Origin: Rutidosis leptorrhynchoides
Taxonomy: Eukaryota > Streptophyta > Magnoliopsida > Asterales > Asteraceae
DNA length: 64,000 bases
NCBI RefSeq assembly: GCF_046630445.1
Contig: NC_092335.1
Span: forward strand, 628,959,501 to 629,023,500
Direction: 5' to 3'
Numbering within the stretch: position 1 is the first letter of the stretch; the number at the start of each line of letters is the position of its first letter. The translations under genes and the position numbers were made by a program. Below the pieces are notes generated by a model. The model saw nothing but the letters and a program-made list of their open reading frames with translations, had not been told where the DNA came from and did no database searches. Below, piece by piece: positions 35,518-46,043 of the stretch.

Positions 35518-36701
35518 TCATTTTTTTTATTAATTTAAACAGTGATTTTTTAAAATTTTTGGTCTTGATGTTTCTGGGTAATATGGAGTTGGGAAATCAA
35601 TTTTTCTTGCAACTTAAAAGAACGTTTGTGCTTTAAACAGAATACGAAGATTTCGTGTTGTTTATTTGTGACCCCTGTCACATGCATGCAGTGATTATGG
35701 GGATCTGGTTTAGTTGTTCCGAGTATAGTTGGTTGATTTTTATGACTAATATGATATGGATGAAAAAACTTCCATACATCTGGTAACTTTCTAATTATGT
35801 CAAATGTATACATTTGACCTACAAGTTTCACAAAATTTGTACGTAACTAAACCTAGCTGCATACGGTTCACCAAAATTGTAGTAGCCTGTTTTAAAAGTT
35901 GGGGCAATGACCTACCGACATTCATTCAAATGCTCAAATCTGTAACAACCACAGAGGCCCTTGTTTCATTTTCAGCAGCAATACACAAGTTTCTGTAGAG
36001 AAGTGCTAGCCATACACTCCCCCAACTTGTACAGCTCGCAACAGTATACTCTTCAAGGTTGAACAACAAATTCAACACGACCTCATAAGAGCTAGAATCG
36101 GCAAATAAATTGCTCACCAAGTAAAGCTAAAATGTACACACTAGCTCTTTGTTTGTAACCTCATGTATTTTCTTGTATCGTTGTATTATTTTGAAAAAAT
36201 CAACTAAAGTGGCAATTTTTATTCTGCCACTTGCGACTACTTCTTCTACTTGAATCCTTATATAATAATAACAATTTTAACTCCAACCATACGAATATTG
36301 GTTAAACCATTCTTCAGAGACAACTAGTTCGTCTATAGGTAAACTCCATAAAACTTGAACATAACGATGGCTTCACCGACAGAAAAGTGAAAGGTGTGTG
36401 TTTTCAGACGCCACCTTTCAACCAATGCAGTAATTAATGTGTGATCCAACTTATGAAAACCGGTCGAGAAAACACCGGCAAGACCAGCTCGTCTAGTATA
36501 ACGAAACATACGCTCGTCTATATGTTCATTCTGAAATAGATAAGGAATAAGAGAATGTATTATCTTATCGTATAAATGAAATAAACTTCTGTTTTTTTTT
36601 TTTTTCCAATGTAAATGTATCTATTTAACAAGAATTAAACTTATAAGAAATCTCAAACTACAAATAAAAAATGTCAAAAACAATTTTTTTCATGTAGATG
36701 T

Positions 36702-37014
36702 ATATGTTTAACAAGTATCAAATTTATAAGAAACCTCAAACTACAATAACAAAAATGTCAAAACAAGACAGCAAATATAACTATACGTGATTTTTTACAA
36801 AGTTGTTTCAATTACCAAAAGTCAAAAACACGTCATATTACCAGCTCTTGAAATTGGATGATATATGTTTAACAAGTATCAAATTTATAAGAAACCTCAA
36901 ACTACAATAACAAAAATGTCAAAACAAGACAGCAAATATTACGTGACTTTTTACAAAGTTGTTTCAATTACCAAAAGTCAAAAACACGTCATATTACCTG
37001 CTCTTGAAATTGGA
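36702..37014 (-). repeat. 161-bp tandem duplication, with a third copy at 45220-45390
   Basis: Copies 36702-36862 and 36863-37014 share TGTTTAACAAGTATC, AAACCTCAAACTACAATAAC, AAAGTTGTTTCAATTACC and CACGTCATATTACC. A more diverged third copy lies near 45220-45390. On the minus strand each ends in a GTAATATGACG donor-like sequence. In two copies an ATGGCTTC start lies just before it, so these may be relics of a short first exon (inference). Confidence 0.7.
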
Positions 37015-37139
37015 TGATTGAAATTGGATGATATTGAATCAGAAGCCATTGAAGATTTGCTTTATGAATCTTAATATACCTCATCTTTATGGGAATAGGA
37101 TTATTGGACAACAAATATAGGATTTGCTTTATGAATCTT

Positions 37140-37976
37140 AATATACCTTCCGAATTTTCTTTTAACTTATAACTGAAATAAAATTCCACGCAAAGTTCCT
37201 TAATAACGTTATACTCCTCCGTACAACGAATCAATGCTAACCAACTATCATAAGAAAAATCGTCGTTTTCGTGTGTGTATTTTTGTCTCAACAAGCCCTG
37301 CCTTTACAGACTCGTATAACCCAATAAAATTCAACGGATCCCAGTCCACACGCCAAACACTCGCGAAGTTCAAACTCAAGATGAGGGTCAATAATGGATT
37401 GTTCGTGAATCATAAGCATACTGTTGTTGCTTTTTGCTGCTGATGATGGCTCGGTCTTCTCGGATATCTTATGTGCAAAACACATTTGAACAAAAACCAA
37501 TATGTTAGTCAGTAACGGTAACGGTAACAATGATGATGATATACTACATATAGCCAACTTGTGTTTTAATACTTCAGTATTAGTTTTAATGATGATGATA
37601 TACTACATATAGCCAATGGTAACGGTAACAATGATGATGATATACTACATTTAACAATAATAAATAAATAAATACTTCAGTTTAGTTTTAATACGGAGTA
37701 TATAAAATGAAGAAATTAGGAACCAAAAAAAAAGAGACCAACTTGTGTTGTTTTTTATTCACCGCAGATTATTAACATTAACAATGATGATGATATACTA
37801 CATATAGCCACCCAGCCACACTCAACCCAACAAATGAGCAATATAACAAACACATCTAACCTAAAATTAACATTAACATAGATAACCCAATTTTTTCAAC
37901 TGACACTATTATTTATATTTAACTAACTAAATCATCATACTGTAACATATAACATAGAATTTACTTACTATATATA
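37140..37976 (-). repeat. Diverged duplicate of 43940-44870 (unit without the MITE)
   Basis: Colinear blocks match the upper copy: TTTTCTTTTAACTTATAACTG, GGATTGTTCGTGAATCATA, AACCAATATGTTAGTCA, CTTCAGTTTAGTTTTAATACG, GACCAACTTGTGTTGTTTTTTA, and CTACATATAGCCACCCAGCC. The lower copy lacks the Harbinger-type MITE found at 44411-44729, so it preserves the empty site. Confidence 0.8.
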
Positions 37977-38093
37977 TCAGAGATGAAGCACGTAGCCGTC
38001 CGCGGTGGTCAACAATCGGAACAATCCGAGCTTGTGGTGGTCGAGCACGAAAAATCGGAGATGAAGCAGCAGCATTATTAGTAGCATCACCAC
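37977..38093 (-). pseudogene. Host exon fragment, downstream half, separated by a solo LTR
   Basis: On the minus strand the frame entering from 43779 continues here as DATNNAAASSPIFRARPP, then QARIVPIVDHRGRLRASS, up to a GTAAGT donor at 37976. It is rich in Ala, Arg and Pro. No family is recognised. The reading frame agrees across the insertion point when the 5-bp duplication is counted once, which argues that the LTR entered a coding exon. Confidence 0.5.
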
Positions 38094-38989
38094 TGAAAGG
38101 ACCCGTTCATATACATTATAAACGATTCACAATAGTTGATTTCATCGCGAGGTATTTGACCTCTATATGATACATTTTACAAACATTGCATTCGTTTCTA
38201 AAAGACAAACTTTCTTTACAACGAAAGTTGACGGCATGCATACCATTTCATAATACATCCAACTATAATTGACTTAATAATAATCTTGATGAATTTCAAC
38301 GACTCGAATGCAACGTCTTTCAAATATGCCATGAATGACTCCAAGTAATATCTCTAAAATGAGCAAATGCACAGCGAAAGATTTCTTTAACACCTGAGAA
38401 TAAACATGCTTTAAAGTGTCAACCAAAAGGTTGGTGAGTTCATTAGTTTATCATAATCATTCATTTCCATTATTTTAATAGACCACAAGAATTTCATTTC
38501 CAGTTCTCATAAATATACGTCTCATGCATAGAGACAAAAATCATTCATATGGTGAACACCTGGTAACCGACATTAACAAGATGCATATAAGAATATCCCC
38601 TATCATTCCGGAAAATCCTTCGGACATGATAAAAACGAATTCGAAGTACTAAAGCATCTGGTACTTTGGATGGGGTTCGTTAGGCCCAATAGATCTATCT
38701 TTAGGATTCGCGTCAATTAGTAGATCGGTTTACTAATTCTTAGGTTACCAAGCAAAAGGGGCATATTCGGCTTCGATCTTTCACCCATATAATGTAGTTT
38801 CAATTACTTGTGTCTATTTCGTAAAACATTTATAAAAATTGCGCATGTATTCTCAGCCCAAAAATATAAAGGGTAAAAAGGCAAATGAAACTCACCATAC
38901 TGTATTTCGTAGTAAAAATACATATAACGTCATTGAACAAGTGCAAGGTTGGCCTCGGATTCACGAACCTAAATTAATTATATATATTT

Positions 38990-40964
38990 ATGTGTTGGTC
39001 TAGGTGGCGCGCCGCGCCATCTGACTGTGACAGATTCTCCATTCTTTTAAATTAGATATTTGGAGGGTATTTTGGTAAAATCAATTGGAGGCCGGATTTA
39101 ATGCTTGGGATCAGATGTTAGAGTATCATTTACTCAAAAACTCACCAACCTTATCCCTTTCAATTCAAGTTTAGAGAGAGAGTGATTGTAGAGTGAGAAA
39201 GCTCACTTTGAAGGAGAAGAAGCTCGTTTCGGGTTTAATCGCAAGCTTTAAAGTTGTGCATCTCGTCATTTGCTACATTTTGATAGTTGTGGTATGCCTT
39301 AACTTTCTTTTCTTAATTTGATTTTGTGTATGGGTTAGGGTTTGTGTTAAAGATGAACATTAAGACCCATTTTAAGTAAATTGGGTGTTCTTGGGTAATT
39401 TGGGTCATGTAGACTCAATTATGTGTAAGCTAGGGTTTTAAATGTATAAATTGTTGTTATGAAACCCTAATTGGCTAGTAATTTGTTAGAACACCTTGAG
39501 GAAGTGTAAATGGGTGTGATTTGGGCATAAATGACCCAAAATGGGTGTGTTGACTTTTATCGAGTCAAATGGGTCAAAATGGACCAAGATGGGTCAATAT
39601 TAGTGTTTTGTGCTAAAACCTAGTGTTCTAATGTGCGTGAAGACCATGAGTGCCAAGTGTTAGGGTTTTTGGTGAAAACGACCCAATTTAGGGTTAGTTG
39701 TCAAAATGGGTCAAGATGACCTAGGATGGTGTGTGTTATGAGATTAGACCAAGTTGATTGATTAATTATGCTTGTGAAATAGGTACGTTACCTTGGAATT
39801 CAAGCTTGGTTTAATAATCACCGAAGGCATAAGGTGAGTGGAATAATTATGCGTATGTGTATATAATGTATTTATTTGTGTTGCACGAATGTGGTATTGT
39901 CGCGGTGTTTAAGACACCACATTCTAAGTAACGAGTAGCATTGTCGCGGTGTTTAAGACACTACTCATGGTATGATTGACTTGTGGTATTGTCGCGGTGT
40001 TTAAGACACCACAATGTCATGGGAGTGGAAGTGTCGCGGTGATTAAGACACCACTCATTGTATTGAATGAAGTGTGGATTCGTCGCGGTGTTTAAGACGC
40101 CACATTGTTGTAAGGGTGAGTTAGTCGCGGTGTTTAAGACATCACCCGGGGACTAGTGATTACGCGGTGTGTAAGTAACACTAGTGGACGTTATGAACTC
40201 CAACGGTCTTGTAAGTACCGCTTCCCGTGTTCGAATTGGTTAACCAAGGTTATGTGAATTATGTATTGGAAGTATTAATTTATGAATCGTATGCTATTGT
40301 ACTATTAGCTACTTGTGGGATTGTGAATTATTGGTATATGCTTATTAATGTAGCATGCTTGATGAATTGTTAAACTCGAATATGATGTTATGTAAGTGAT
40401 GCGAGTAAGTAGATTATATATGTGTATGTATAATTATTGTGCTCACTAAGCTTTGCTTACCCTCTCGTTGTTTACCTTTTTATAGGTTCGTGTGTGGATA
40501 AGGGTAAGGGCATTACCTTGGATTGAGTTTCCCGCTTCGATGATTAGGAAGCACTTTTGGGTTATGGCTTGGAGTTTGACCGAGACTTGGGTAGTTTAAC
40601 CCCAAACACCATGCTCGTTGTGTCGTTTGGCAATTAAACTTTTTGTGGTCGAAACTCTAATTTGTATTAAACATTGTATTTTAAACTTAGTGGCGTTTTG
40701 GGCACGTGTGGGCCCCACCTTGTAAAACTTGTTCATACCTTAGTTATGTGCTAGTTTTACATATATGAATGTATGGTTAAAAGCGTTTTGGTTAAATATG
40801 CCGGGAACACGTTCATCTTTTTCGCATTTAAACTTTCCGGTAACAGCAGGGGTGTGGCGCGGCGCGCGGCCCTTTTGGCGCGGCGCGCCGATGGCCTGGA
40901 ACAACAAAATTTTTTTTGTTTGAAATTTCGCCGTGTTTGGTCGGTTACGGTTTGGGTTGTTACA
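38990..40964 (+). mobile_element. LTR-like insert with GGCGCGGCGCGCC motifs and a hairpin array
   Basis: It interrupts the solo LTR. ATATTT occurs on both sides (38984-38989, 40965-40970), a likely target duplication. The ends are (A)TGTGTTGG and GGGTTGTTACA, i.e. TG...CA as in LTRs. GC-rich GGCGCGCCGCGCC-type words occur near both ends (39005-39019, 40855-40890). GAGAGAGAGTG leader-like sequence and a GCTCACTAAGC block resemble Gypsy LTRs of this plant group. Orientation is uncertain, probably plus. No ORF of note. Confidence 0.6.
39887..40185 (+). repeat. Array of seven hairpin units with a constant GTCGCGGTGTTTAAGAC core
   Basis: Units start at 39887, 39933, 39981, 40023, 40073, 40114 and 40152 (spacing 38-50 bp). 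Stems in order: GAATGTGGT/ACCACATTC, GAGTAG/CTACTC, TTGTGGT/ACCACAA, GAGTGG/CCACTC, TGTGG/CCACA, GGGTGA/TCACCC, ACTAGTG/CACTAGT. The stems differ between units, yet each is self-complementary. The core between them is nearly constant in units 1-6 (itself able to pair GTC with GAC). In unit 7 it changes to TTAC...GTAA, again pairing. Confidence 0.9.
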
Positions 40965-43778
40965 ATATTTGTCTAACAAATTAGGTCAAGTCATAGTGTA
41001 TCACAATCCTAAGGCTCGAGAATAATATGTAGAGGTCAACAAAAGTCAATTTGACTCACAATAATTTTCAAAATCTATACATGATTAATATATAGTTTAA
41101 ATATCGTCGTTTTATATTTTTAAATATTTTTAAAAAATTTATTAGAGTAAATAATATAATTCATTTATTAATAAATAAAATTTTATATTAAAATTTATAT
41201 AATAAAATATACTTTTATATATATTAAGTAATAAAATTTATAGAGTTCATTTAATATCATAAAGGTAATATGATAGGTATTATTAAAGTAATTTTATTAC
41301 ACGTAGTAAAATATGTTTGTATCACATATTTATTTGATAAAATAATATCTATAATAATAGTAAGTAAAAGTTATATTATTTTGTAATAATAATTATTATT
41401 ATTCTATTAATAAAAATATCAATATTTATAATTACTAAAAATGACATTATGATAAAATGATAATTTTAATTATGATAACTTTAATATTTACGATACTTTT
41501 TAATATTAACTTTAAAATAATAATTCTATTTAAAATGATAATAATAATGATATTTTATAATAACAATGACATTTCTATTAAAATGATAATTTTTGTTAAA
41601 ATGATAGTTTTTAATACTAACGATACTTTTAATAATAATAGTAATGATAAAAATAATAAGAACGATAATTTTATCTAAATCAATATCTTATAATATTTTA
41701 ATTTCATCATGATACTCATACTCATTATTTCCTAATCGTTTCGTTTAATAGCTTTTAATCGTCTTTTATATCGTGTTCATAATAATGATAATAATAGTAA
41801 TCAAAATAATTAGGTGTTACTAATATTAGTTTTGATTACAATAATACTAATAATGATAATTACTATGATATTATTAACGATAATACTAATAACTATTTTA
41901 ATGATAATAATTAATAATAATAATAATAACAATAACAATAACCATTTTTAAATAATGATATATATATATTAATAATGATAATAATAATAATAATAATAAT
42001 AATAATTAGATAATAATAATAATAATACTAATTATAACTTTAACGATAATAACGCTATTAATAATAATAAAAATAACAATTTTTAATGATAATTCCTTTT
42101 ATTGATAATGATAATAGTAATAATAATATAAAATTAGAACGACGATAATAACGACGATAATAATAATCATTTTTAATAATAATACAAAAATTCAATTGAC
42201 TATAACTTCAAACCGTTCATCGAAACCATTCGATATCTGAATGAAAAGTTCTTAATTTTTTTCTAGCTTTCCAACGACATGCATATCTTATACCTTATCT
42301 CAACCGCATACGTAACTAATTCATGATTCAACATATCCTATCTAATGGCAATATCAAAAGTACAAGCATGCATAATCCTATATTCTCGAGCACTAGTCAG
42401 GGATACACTATTAATATATAAAAATTATATTATGAGTACTCACGTATCAATATTGAAATTCAATATTGCAGAAAAAGTACGTAGACGCAACGGAGATGAT
42501 AAACACTAGTTTGACTTACGAGCAATACTCCCGAACCATATCCATAACCTACATAGCTATAACCCATAATTTTCTTAGCTCTACCCCGCTCGAAAAACAA
42601 TTTCGAAATCACTCGGACATCACTCCGTCGTAATATTTTATGTATACTAATAATATCTTGAAATAATACGGAGTAAATATATATATGTAAATCGATTGAG
42701 AGAGTTTAGAGAAATATTTTCAAGTTTCTATGAAATAATGAAACATATTGAATTCTATTTATAATAGATTTTTGAATTATTAAAGTGAATTATTAAAGTT
42801 AAAGTAAAGTAAAAATAAAGTAAAGGTAAAGTTTAAGTATAGTAAAAGTATAAAATTATGTACGTATAATACGCGTATAAATATATATAATATTAATTTA
42901 AATCGTTATATATACTTAGTAAAATAAAATATAAATATCGTTATCTTTATCATACTGGTTAAGTAATGAGTTGTTAAAAGTGGTTTAGATATTTATAAAA
43001 GTTATATACGTTTTAATAATAAAGTTCTTTTTAAACTGAAAACGTTTTTGTACGTTTGAAACTAAATCAAATAAATATGATAATTTTGTTTTCCAAAACT
43101 GAATATATTTAAGAATTATTTTGTTTAAAGGTTAAAATAATGAAAATCGTTATATCATAAAACGTTTTAGAAAAGTAGAATCATATATATTCATAATAGG
43201 TTTCAAGTTTTTAAATTACAGTCTGTTGGTGAAGCATGAGATAAAGTCCAAAGGTTAAATAAACGTATGAAATCATCTTAATGAAAAATGTTGAGTTACT
43301 TAACTTGTCGATATCCAACATCTAAGTTATTTACACTCCACGTTCTTACTTATAAATCACTTTACCATTTTTCGAATGTTGTCAAAAAGAATAGATTTCT
43401 TAAATCACAGTGGACCTCATAACATAGACCCGTAATCATATCACAATGTATATGATAAATCAGTCATTTGATATTATCTTATAATTCCGTTGATAACTAT
43501 TAGAATATATTTTGAAACAAATACGTTTATATAAAGTATTATACGCCTAATACTTTGTTAATGTTTTCAAGTTATAATATATACACATATACATATATAA
43601 TCATATTCGTTCAATTTAATGGTTCGTGAATCGTTGGAACTTGGTCGAGGTTTAAATGAATGTATGGACACAGTTTAAAATTCTTGAGATTCAACTTAAC
43701 AAACTTTGCTTATCGTGTTAGAATAATATAAAGATAAAGTTTAAATTTGGTTGAAAATTTCGGGGTTGTCACAACCAC

Positions 43779-43932
43779 CATCATCAAGGGTGGGGTCGGA
43801 CCACGATTTTGAGGAGCTAAATTTTTTCCAAACAATATTTGCGTCAGTCCTCTTCCTCTTCAACGCATCAGCAGAATTCTTAGCACCCGACCATATGTAA
43901 TCGCTTAAGTGCTGATGATCACCCCAATTCAA
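43779..43932 (-). pseudogene. Host exon fragment, upstream half, truncated by a solo LTR
   Basis: The minus-strand frame reads NWGDHQHLSDYIWSGAK, NSADALKRKRTDANIVWKKF, SSSKSWSDPTLDDGG and then enters the LTR at 43778. The composition (KRKR basic patch, Trp, acidic stretches) is that of a normal nuclear protein, not of a transposon. No family is recognised. Just upstream, 44053-43960 holds another coding-like stretch (MQAKSNNNMIHEESIIVPP, then LPPHPEVDSSYKLKENPEG) in a different frame. So there is either an unseen intron or a frameshift, and the locus may be dead. Confidence 0.5.
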
Positions 43933-43939
43933 ATATCAT

Positions 43940-44870
43940 GCCTTCCGGATTTTCTTTTAACTTATAACTGGAATCAACCTCAGGATGAGGAGGAAGAGGA
44001 GGGACGATAATGGATTCTTCGTGAATCATATTGTTGTTGCTTTTTGCTTGCATCACACACATCTACAAAAACCAATATGTTAGTCACTCAGTGTTGTCAA
44101 TAACCCCCAAAAAATTATTATTATTTAACCAAGATTGAGATTGAAATTGAAATGAAATATCGAATCATCATGTAATCACTCACTCACTCCAAAATGCCTT
44201 TCCATTTCTATGTATGTATGTACGTATAAGGTAATAAGTGTTGGAATCAAAAGGCTCAACAACTCATGAATCAACTTGCACCAAAGAATGTGAAAAAAAA
44301 AATTAATAATAAATAAATAAACACTTCAGTTTAGTTTTAATACGCAATATATAAAATGAAGAAATCGGGAACAAAAAAAAAAAAAAAAGACCAACTTGTG
44401 TTGTTTTTTAGACCACTCACATTGGAGCTTCTTTGGAGCGTGGTTGAGAGCTCCCTTTAAGGGCGCTGATGTTAGCAAGCTCCATTGGAGCTTCCTTGCA
44501 ATGACCGTCCTTCGAAAAGTCAGTGTTGAGCATATTTAACCACGGAGCTAAGCATTATGAGGGGTACATTTTATTAATTAATTAATTTAAGTGGGTCCAT
44601 TTGATGGTAAAGGAGTATGTCATGGATATTAGTGAGTGTGATGGGTTAAGTGAAAGAAAGAAACTGCTGAGGTGGCGCTGATGTGGCAACAATGTGGTTC
44701 CATGACAGATGTCATGGATAGGAGTGGTCTTATTCATAAGATTATTAACATTAACAATGATGATGATGATGATGATATACTACATATAGCCACCCAGCCA
44801 CACCCAACAGATGAGCAATATAACACATCTAACCTAAAATCAACATTATTGGGTTAGATAATCCATTTTT
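43940..44870 (-). repeat. Upper copy of the duplicated host locus, with a MITE insertion
   Basis: Colinear with 37140-37976 (shared words listed there) and extended by the Harbinger-type MITE at 44411-44729. Divergence between the copies is moderate, with several small indels. Confidence 0.8.
44411..44729. mobile_element. PIF/Harbinger-type MITE with TTA target duplication
   Basis: The ends are GACCACTC and GAGTGGTC. TTA flanks both sides (44408-44410, 44730-44732). The inside has GGAGCTTCTTTGG / CTCCATTGGAGCTTCC subrepeats and the palindrome ATGACAGATGTCAT (44702-44715). 319 bp, no ORF. The duplicate locus at about 37748 reads TGTTTTTTATTC with no insert, an internal empty-site control. Confidence 0.88.
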
Positions 44871-46030
44871 TTCAACAATTTACTTACTATATCTATACTT
44901 CAAACTCAATGTCTACCCAACATACATCAATTAGAAAGCCTATTTAGCACAACTAACATGTCAATTTCGTCCCTACAACAATTTAACCCAAAACGCCTAA
45001 ACCCTAATTCCCAAAATCATGAAATAATTCGCAAGTAAACATGGAAAGTATGAGATTAACATGATATAGTCCAATTATTCAGCATATAATCGGTTAGACA
45101 TGAAAATTATGGAATATACAGGACCAATAACAATTATCAAGCATCAAGCACATAATATAATATAATCGGGTTCATGGAAAATCACAAAATAAAAAAATGT
45201 CAAAAACAATTTTTCATTTAAATGTATATATTTAACAAGACTTAAATTAATAAGAAACCTCGAACTACAATAAAAAAAATATCGAAACAGAAGAGCAAAT
45301 ATAACTATACGTGATTTTTACAAAGTTGTTTCAATTACCTGTCTTAAAGCTCAAAAACACGTCATATTACCAGCTCTTGTAATCGGATGATATTGAAGCG
45401 GAAGCCATTGAAAATTTGCTTTATGAGTCTTAATATACCTCATCTTTATGGAAATAGGATTATTGGACAACAAAAATAGGATTTGATTTATACCAGAATG
45501 TGCTTTATGTAACTCTAAATGATTTTAACAAAAAAACTCTAAATGATCTTAAATGATATATTTGAATTCACACGGTGACAGTTGAAACCGCCTTAAATGT
45601 ATAAACCGGAAATGAAGACTGTAATATACCAATTAAACCGGAAATGAAGACTGTAATATACCAATTAAATGTATAAACCGGAAATGAAGACTGACACTAT
45701 AAACCGGAAATGATCTTAGAGATTATGGTGATTTTAAATTTGGGAAGAGAGGAACATATAAAATGATGAATATTTGTGGAGAGAGACAAGTTTAAATGAA
45801 CTGATTTTTTTAAGTATCGATGCTGACAAAGCTGACAAAAATACAGTATAAAGGAATGGAGTAAATTTGCATCGGTCTGTTGAAAAAGCTGACAAAAATA
45901 CAGAACCCTAATTTATAAAGGCAGTAAAAACTGACAAAAGTAAAGAATTACATCATATAAGGTCACTCCTATCGTAACTAAATTATTCATCGTCTTAACT
46001 TTTCACATCAGCGTCACATCAACACCAATA
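44871..46030. other. Spacer with a third fragment of the duplicated locus and a minisatellite
   Basis: 45180-45520 matches 36660-37150 (GAAGCCATTGAA, CTTTATGA, CTTAATATACCTCATCTTTATG, AGGATTATTGGACAACAAA). A short minisatellite of the unit AAACCGGAAATGAAGACTGT with ATACCAATT spacers follows at 45603-45710. Near 45825-45905 the phrase GCTGACAAAAATACAG occurs twice. No gene supported. Confidence 0.55.
45603..45710 (+). repeat. Minisatellite, AAACCGGAAATGAAGACTG unit
   Basis: Four copies of the ACCGGAAATGA core at roughly 31-43 bp spacing; three share the full GAAGACTG continuation. Confidence 0.8.
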
Positions 46031-46043
46031 TCCTATAACTAAC

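Larger units (their letters stand above)
35518..38088. other. Spacer with decayed tandem repeats of a host locus
   Basis: 35518-35650 is probably ASA 3' UTR. 36660-37970 contains sequence shared with 43940-44870 and 45180-45520 (see the repeat entries). A 161-bp tandem duplication lies at 36702-37014. A TGATGATGATATACTACATATAGCCA block recurs near 37525, 37585, 37635 and 37785. No intact gene is seen on either strand. Confidence 0.55.
38094..43773 (-). mobile_element. Solo LTR (Tekay-like Ty3/Gypsy), inserted in a host exon, with a nested insert
   Basis: On the minus strand it runs from TGTGACAACCCCGAAATTTTC (43773) to GAACGGGTCCTTTCA (38094), flanked by a perfect 5-bp duplication ACCAC (38089-38093, 43774-43778). 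Without the nested piece at 38990-40964 it is about 3.7 kb. The block at 38630-38720 is the reverse complement of the AGATCTATTGGGCC / TAGTACTTCGAA block in the 51308-54559 LTR, so the families are the same or sister. 41380-42190 is full of interrupted AAT/ATT simple repeats. No coding sequence. Confidence 0.88.
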
